From: Impatiens glandulifera
Taxonomy: Eukaryota > Streptophyta > Magnoliopsida > Ericales > Balsaminaceae
DNA length: 64,000 nucleotides
Direction: 5' to 3'
Assembly (NCBI RefSeq): GCF_907164915.1
Contig: NC_061869.1
Coordinates: 17,027,125-17,091,124, forward strand
Below the pieces are notes generated by a model. The model saw nothing but the letters and a program-made list of their open reading frames with translations. It had not been told where the DNA came from and made no database searches. Below are positions 58,170-64,000 of this stretch, in pieces (position 1 is the first letter of the stretch; every line of letters starts with the position of its first letter). Position numbers and translations under genes: made by a program.

Positions 58170-58409
58170 TCTCCCTTGTGAGTTGTGTGTGAGTTTTCAT
58201 TATGAGAGAATTATTATAATACTCCTAAACAATCTTGATAATAAATTTCAGACTCTTGTACTTCGAAAGTGGATACAGGCATGTTTTTGTTCGAATCACT
58301 ATAAATCTTGTGTTTGCGTCTTTTAGTTGTTTTCTCTCGTTTTCGCAATTATTAGTTTTTTTTTATTGTTCTTGTATTGAAGGATACTTCATTTTCTGGT
58401 ATCCTAACA
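58170..58409 (+). mobile_element. LTR, right part (resumes after the second CACTA)
   Basis: Contains the Copia-type LTR block 'actataaatcttgtgtttg' and ends 'ggtatcctaaca', which pairs with the tgttga start at 50446. The two parts together would make an LTR of about 550 bp. Confidence 0.55.
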
Positions 58410-58815
58410 TACTCTACTACATTAAAGCTCAAAATCAGCAACTAGACACAAAAGTCATTGAAAATGAAAATAACAACATCAACCATAATAAATACAGTAA
58501 AATAGAGTTTTAAGAATAAAAAGCGATTTAAAATCCCACGATGAAGTCGTCTCAATCAACGCATGCATCCCATATATTTTTTTCAGTGATCAATACCACA
58601 ATTACATTCAGATTTAAAAACATCAGTGATGTATAATACCAATTCAAGCAAATTTCTCCATGATTACCATCTTTCTTTGACTCTTTATTTATTCTTATTA
58701 TCCTTTTGAGAAAACAAAACATTATCTTTTATTCATAGAAATTTTGAGAAAACAAAACATTATTCAAACCACAGTTACAAATAAGGAAAGGAAACGGGCA
58801 TCTTAACAGACACTC

Positions 58816-58821
58816 TTTATT
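58816..58821 (-). terminator. Poly(A) signal of MLP-C
   Basis: AATAAA on the minus strand (tttatt here), 68 bp after the stop, in the same 'ccatcaataaagagtg' context as MLP-A. Confidence 0.6.
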
Positions 58822-58888
58822 GATGGAAGGAAACCATCATAGATAGAGTGTAGGATGGGACAATCCAAACATGATTTTAATTAAATAT

Positions 58889-59440
58889 TTAAGATTCCAC
58901 TTTGAGATGGTGGGTCTCAATATCCTTGGACATGGCAATGAAGAAATCCATGAGTGTGTTTGGATCCTCTACATCTTCTTTCAGCTTCTCATATTCAAAT
59001 GTCCATGTCACCAAGTTGTTCTCTCCATGTGTGTCCACGTGGACGGTAATGATGAAAGTCTTGTATAGCTCCCTCAGATCACCTTCTATGGCCTTGTAGG
59101 CCACCGATCTCTTCTCCTCATCTATTGATATTATTTCATGTTTTACAACTTTATCTTTTCCATCTGTAAATCAAAATTAGTAATTAACAAGAAAGAAATT
59201 AGGATTGAAGAAACAAGTCACAGAATAGATGATGTTGTAATTAGTACCATGAGTGTAGTTAACAATGATGACAGAGCCCACATTTCCCCATTCACCATCG
59301 TGAAGTTCAACATTTTGAATCAAGGTAGGGGACATAGTAGAAGTATGGTGAGGCCTGGACTTGAATATTTCATGAAAAACATCTCCATCACTCTTAATCT
59401 CTACTTGCCCCATCATTTTCTTTAACCCCTCGGTTGCCAT
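58889..59440 (-). CDS. MLP-C: major latex protein-like (Bet v 1 superfamily), two exons
   Basis: Exon 1 is 59440-59248 (193 nt), the intron is 59247-59164 (84 bp, GT-AG, phase 1) and exon 2 is 59163-58889 ending TAA. The splice phase and exon lengths are identical to MLP-A. The frame is open and gives 155 residues, starting MATEGLKKMMGQ and sharing 'VEIKSDGDVFHEIFKSRPHH'. The loop reads DGEWGNVGS (residues 48-56), followed by 'NYTHDGKDKV'. Compared with MLP-A there are many conservative substitutions (for example 'KHEIISIDEEKRSV' in exon 2), so this is an older paralogue under apparent coding constraint. Known MLPs bind small hydrophobic ligands and are tied to stress and defence; the specific role is not deducible here. 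Confidence 0.92.
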
Positions 59441-59480
59441 TATTTCTATCTAAGTTGAGTTCTTTCATGCAACTATAATA

Positions 59481-59490
59481 TCTATTTATA
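59481..59490 (-). promoter_or_regulatory. TATA box of MLP-C
   Basis: TATAAATAGA on the minus strand, 41-50 bp upstream of the ATG at 59440, equivalent in position and context to the MLP-A TATA box. Confidence 0.75.
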
Positions 59491-60879
59491 GAGTGACATG
59501 GTCCAAATATTCAATGAACTATCAAACTTATACAAGATATTTACTTATTGCCCAACTTCAATTTGTACGGGTTATTTTCCTAAATTTAAGTAATGAGATG
59601 TGTAATCTCCTCACTGTTAATATAATTCAAATGCGCCTTTTACATATATAAAATAAGAAAAAAATATTTCATAACGTAAAAGGTCAGAATCTCGAAAAAA
59701 AACGAAAGGTAAACAAAGAAACATGACGAGAAAAGTAGAAATATTAATCTGGATTAAACAATGCTTATTTCGAATTTCTAGTACTGAACTTTGATAATTG
59801 ATTTTATTAGATGATATTTATGAAGAATACTTTTCAGTTTTTTTAGTGTTCGCCCTTCTTAACGAGTTTTGAGTCTTGCGATTTATTAAGTGCACTGCTG
59901 TATTTCATGTTATCCATATTTTTCTTAAAACGTAAATTTTATGTTTGGATTTACTATAGATGCACCTTTGTTTTAATGGAATATAATGTATATATATAAC
60001 TTGTTTCACAAATTAGTTAAAATAAAATATTGAATAAGTCAATATTTGACTTTTGGGTTGTATGATTTTAACCTATTTTGTTTCCATTCAATAGCATTAA
60101 GTTGAAAATAATTCAACAGTTTATTAAATGCAATACTATTTTTATCAGCAGAATTCCAAGGAATCAAATGACAAGCCTTCGAGGGACTAAATTAAAGTTT
60201 ATTATGAGAGTTTTCAAAGGCCACTGGTTTGAGCGACAGAATGTAACATATATGAGTGCATCGGTAAAAAATAAAACACACAACATAGAATGAAATAGTG
60301 AACGATTTTGAACCGAGATTTTCGAATTCTTTCTATATATATATATCACTAAAATAATTCAGTGATAAAAGTCGACTTAAGAGATTAAAATATCGCAAGT
60401 CGATTCAATCCGGAAACTTTTTAAATTGAATAGGAGACCATGATATTGGGGTATTATGCTAATTCTATTTAATTAACAAATAATATAAAAAATATTTATA
60501 GTTCTAATTTATTTCACTTAAAAATTAAAAAGAAAGAGTTTTGGTGCTAAAAAAAAAATATAGTGAGAGATGACAATTTCAATTCACTTGATTATTAAAT
60601 GAAATATGGACCCGTTATTTTTCTGCTTCGAAGTTTGGTTTGAGTTGTTTTTTATTTTTTAATTTACTTAAAACTATATTATTATTGGGTTGACGTAGAT
60701 GAAAAAATATTTTAAAATATTTATATATATATATATTAAATTTTTTAATAAATTTATTCGTTAACTCCAGTTATAAACGTTTTCAACAAGAATTCACATA
60801 TGTCATATGTGATAAATATTGGTCCTAATTTGAACAGTAAAAGAGAAAGAAAATGAGAATTCTCGTCATAAAAAGTATG

Positions 60880-61140
60880 GTGGGATCACACTCGGGATTT
60901 TGTAGGAACCTTATGGTTTTTCTGAAGGAATGGTCCCCCGCTTATGCATGTCACATGTGCAAGTAGCCAAACCGACTTTTTCGACCTTTGAGGAAACTTT
61001 CTATGGTGTGATTCTTCGGGATTTTGGAGGAACCTTATGGTTTTATATGAAGGGATGGTCCCCGGTTATGCATGTCACATGTGCAAGTAGCCAAACCGAC
61101 TTGTTCGACCTTTCAGGAAACTTTCTATATATGGTTCTAT
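60880..61140 (-). repeat. 124-bp tandem duplication upstream of MLP-C
   Basis: 'aggaaccttatggtttt' at 60904 recurs at 61028, and the surrounding block ('atgcatgtcacatgtgcaag', 'agccaaaccgac') is present twice. The equivalent block in the other modules (4490-4600, 44990-45090) is single, so the duplication is private to this copy. Confidence 0.8.
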
Positions 61141-61808
61141 TGCCATAATTTTAAATTTTGTATGTTATGACATATACTTGGAATTGATCAAATTTAACAT
61201 TTTAATAAAGTTTTTATTACTAGAAAATCCTATAAAAGTTATTGCATATAATTTATTTTTGTGTACGTCAGGGTAACAATATGTTGAAGTTTACCTCAGG
61301 GTAACATGTTAAATGAAAATATAAATGCAAATTTTATATGTACATTGAAATGCAAATTTTATATGTAATATACTAGGTTTTTTTCTTTTTGGTAAACTCA
61401 ATTATCCATTCATATATTTTTAACCATCAAGTCAAGCAATTCATCAATCACACTACTAAAATATTCTTAATTTATTTTTATAAAATTTAAATTTTAAATA
61501 CAAAAAAACATTATAACAATATAACTAACTAAAACCTAAATAACCAACTTTTTCATCAAATAATGTTTTTGATAAAAATCAATAAACCCCCCTAAATAAC
61601 CACCACCAAACACGTCCTAACTCTTACAACATTATACCATTTATTTACATAAATAAGTTTAGAATTCTCTGTTGCCCATTTTTATGTGACCATTGTTTAC
61701 AATGTTTGAATAAAATGGATTATCTTTAACATTTTTAACTCCTATATTCATAATATGCTATCTGAACTTTAAATATTTGAATATCACCACCCTCTCCTAG
61801 CAATAAGA

Positions 61809-61855
<47 letters not shown>

Positions 61856-62215
61856 CACAATATATAATTTGTCTTTTAGAGAAACAGAATTGAAAATGAC
61901 CAGGCAACAAACACATGTGGAGGAGCAAATGATCAGATAAGATATATCAATGGAATCAATTTCAGCTTTCTATTACAATTTACCAAAATTAGTATAAAGC
62001 AAAGAAAGGATAGAAATAAATACGGCTGCAAAAAAATATGTTAATTTCTTAGTTGAGATTAATGATTTTAAGGAATGGGTAAGAAAATTATTGATAGACA
62101 ACCATTGACAAATTCGAACCTAATATTATATCTTAAACTTTTGAATTCAAACTATTTTTTTTTTCAAATTTTAAATTTGTTTGTGAACTCGGTGGTGATC
62201 TCATCGCACTTTGTA

Positions 62216-62639
62216 TTTTTTTATATGTATATAATACTTTTTTCGTTGTGTACTTTAACGCACACTTTCTTTTTCATGGACCATTTAAAAAAAAAAAAAA
62301 GTTAATCATCCTCTAGGGAAGGAAACTTCCATTGAGATAAGTCTTTTATGACTTTTTTTAATTTGAAATATTTAGTGTTTGACTGTTACTTTTTTTTTTC
62401 TATTTCAGCGGAAAATTACTTTTATATCTTTGTTTTGTTTTGAAAAATATATATATAATATGATATAAATGATAGTCGTTTATGCATAATGATAAAAATA
62501 GTATAAAAATACGAGTGTTCACCTTGTCATCAAAATACACCCAAAACAAAATTAGATTAACAGTTTGAGAGCAACAATAAAAACATAAACAAAAATACTC
62601 ATCAACGAATAACCTTAACATAAAATCTAACATTAACGA
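62216..62639. other. AT-rich intergenic, nothing recognised
   Basis: Homopolymer-rich AT sequence beyond the end of the inverted MLP module. Open frames here are not gene-like. Confidence 0.5.
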
Positions 62640-63600
62640 GCTTATATATATTCTTAAAAATATCAATGAGTTCATCGACTACCTCCACTGATTTTCCAGA
62701 AGGGATCTATCATATTATCATAATAATAGTATTGTAGAGTAAACACATTAATCTTGAATATTAAACATCTTATATTTTCTTTCAAGCCAAATAGTCCACC
62801 AGAAAATTATCAGAATGTGAACCAATCAACTCAATACAATCAATATCACAATTTCTATCCAAATATCCCAACAACCGGCGATTGACATAGGCATCATCCG
62901 CTTAATGCCAATCATGTTTCAAAGTATGATCCAAATAACAATCACTCCTTTCCAATACAAAAAGTAAGTGAGGTATTGTCTCCATCTCTTCATAACACAA
63001 TGTACAACGACTAACCATAATGAACTATTTTTTCATTATTTATCTTCCATCAAGATCAATTCATGCATGGTAATTCAATCAAAAAATATATTTTTTAAGG
63101 GAAATTAGAATCCCGCAACTTCTCCCATAAGAAGTCATATAGAACAATTTACGCAAATAATGTGTAACAATGACTAACTTTGAAGGAATCCATATCTTGT
63201 CAACATAAGATATCACACGAAAAAGGAATCACAACCTTGAGACCCACTAAGAGCGATATCATTTCATCTAAGGTTACCTCTCTATCATTAACGTCTCATG
63301 TATCTAATTCTAGTCGTGAAAATATTTGAATGTTGATCTAACATGTTCTTGACCGAAACATTTCTACAGATCACGACCGAAGCGAAGGTTGTAAATGACA
63401 ATGCAAGACTTCTAACACTATACCAAATATGGTCACAAAACTTGATCGATGAACCGTCGTCTATCAAGAATCTGCACTGCCCATGAAAAGACTTCCACTA
63501 AGTAGAGATGTCTCTCTAAACGCTACATTCAGCTGGTCTGGGGATAACTTTGATGCAGGAAGTTCGTGAATAATTTGGTGCAAATATGATATCTCTAAAC
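62640..63600 (-). pseudogene. Decayed LINE ORF2 C-terminal part
   Basis: On the minus strand, 'DDGSSIKFCDHIW' (near 63460) resembles the 'GDGSSIRFWDDIW' block that precedes the zf-RVT domain in plant LINE ORF2. 'SRCTLCYEEMETIPHLLF' (near 63010-62950) has the CxxC...H of zf-RVT, and 'FWWTIWLERKY' (near 62800) resembles the C-terminal 'W-x-IW-x-ER' block. The order is correct, but stops and frame changes abound. It is a different, older LINE family from the 7533-13880 element. Confidence 0.6.
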
Positions 63601-64000
63601 TCTGCAACCAACCCCAACCAACACATAATTTGGAACGGGTCACCTAAAATTGAAAATCAAATATACAATTAAAAATACTATGAATGGCTTGAATAAATTA
63701 ACCTTATGTTAATAACATAATTTTCTAATCAACTAATCTGTGATTTATCTATGTTATATAAATGCAGTACAAATATATATGGTTATATTTGTTAAATATA
63801 ACCTATATATATATTTTTACTACATTAATTTGTGAGTTTACTTATGCATTAATCTTCGCGTGAGGTCACTTAAACTAAAAAACAAATTCTAAAATTAAAA
63901 ATAATTATAACACATAATTCAATTATATATTACATTATTTGTTTAATTTATTACATCACTAATTATTGGTATATATTCTTAATTATTTGGATATTCATTA
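63601..64000. other. AT-rich intergenic, nothing recognised
   Basis: No ORF, repeat or RNA signal in the last 400 bp. Confidence 0.5.

Larger units (their letters stand above)
58540..62215 (-). repeat. Inverted MLP module (3' flank, MLP-C, upstream flank)
   Basis: Read on the minus strand from 62215 to 58540, the order of blocks follows the MLP-A region: distal flank (as 5335-6190), 'ttccgaaggtttcc'-type block (as 4470-4750), proximal upstream block (as 15060-15300), gene and 3' flank. A TA run lies at about 61813-61853. It establishes that the MLP unit was copied in inverted orientation some 42 kb away. Confidence 0.7.

Overview
This window is nuclear DNA of a flowering plant, most likely a eudicot. 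The reasons are the very AT-rich intergenic sequence, GT-AG introns of 55-90 bp, major-latex-protein (MLP, Bet v 1 superfamily) genes, and a dense nest of plant transposon types (CACTA, LINE, Copia LTRs, Mutator-like and other MITEs). No bacterial, organellar or viral gene set was seen. Only three host-type gene copies are recognisable. MLP-A (15880-16436, +) and MLP-C (58889-59440, -) are intact two-exon genes of 155 codons each. MLP-B (18282-18730, +) is a 5'-truncated pseudogene with a premature stop.

Layout. (1) 1-4800 is a segmental copy of 42170-45290. Copy 1 additionally carries a 975-bp MITE and a small Copia-like TRIM element, both absent from the other copy. (2) 5335-16990 is an MLP module: upstream flank, MLP-A and 3' flank. 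Its flank is interrupted by LINE tails and a full-length but dead LINE (about 7533-13880). (3) 17007-20342 holds a Copia LTR fragment, MLP-B with its duplicated 3' flank, and a solo LTR with a perfect 5-bp target-site duplication (TSD). (4) 21111-31510 is a complete 10.4-kb CACTA element (TSD ATA). It has a broken TNPD-type transposase, a broken TNPA-type gene, an intact small coiled-coil ORF and long palindromic subterminal arrays. (5) 31511-42170 is an intergenic transposon field. It holds two GAGCTC-rich MITEs with 9-10-bp TSDs, an inverted LINE tail, an LTR, a ~30-bp minisatellite split by one MITE, a 1.1-kb non-autonomous CACTA, and repeats with tRNA-like pol III boxes. (6) 42170-47360 is a third MLP-type upstream module with no gene, split by an array of the tRNA-like repeats. 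(7) 47364-58409 holds LTR sequence with a LINE tail inserted, and another LTR split by a second, badly decayed CACTA element (50754-58169). (8) 58540-62215 is an inverted MLP module with MLP-C. (9) 62640-63600 is a decayed LINE ORF2 on the minus strand.

How the parts relate. The MLP genes form a small family expanded by segmental duplication; two duplicated upstream modules now lack a gene. The mobile elements are nested and can be ordered by which copy of the duplication they interrupt. All large transposon ORFs carry stops or frameshifts, many explicable as C-to-T or G-to-A changes, so the transposons look inactive apart from the small intact ORF. I found no convincing new cellular system; the strongest leads are the intact 97-residue CACTA mini-ORF, the asymmetric palindromic CACTA ends, the tRNA-like repeat arrays and the gene-less MLP promoter copies.
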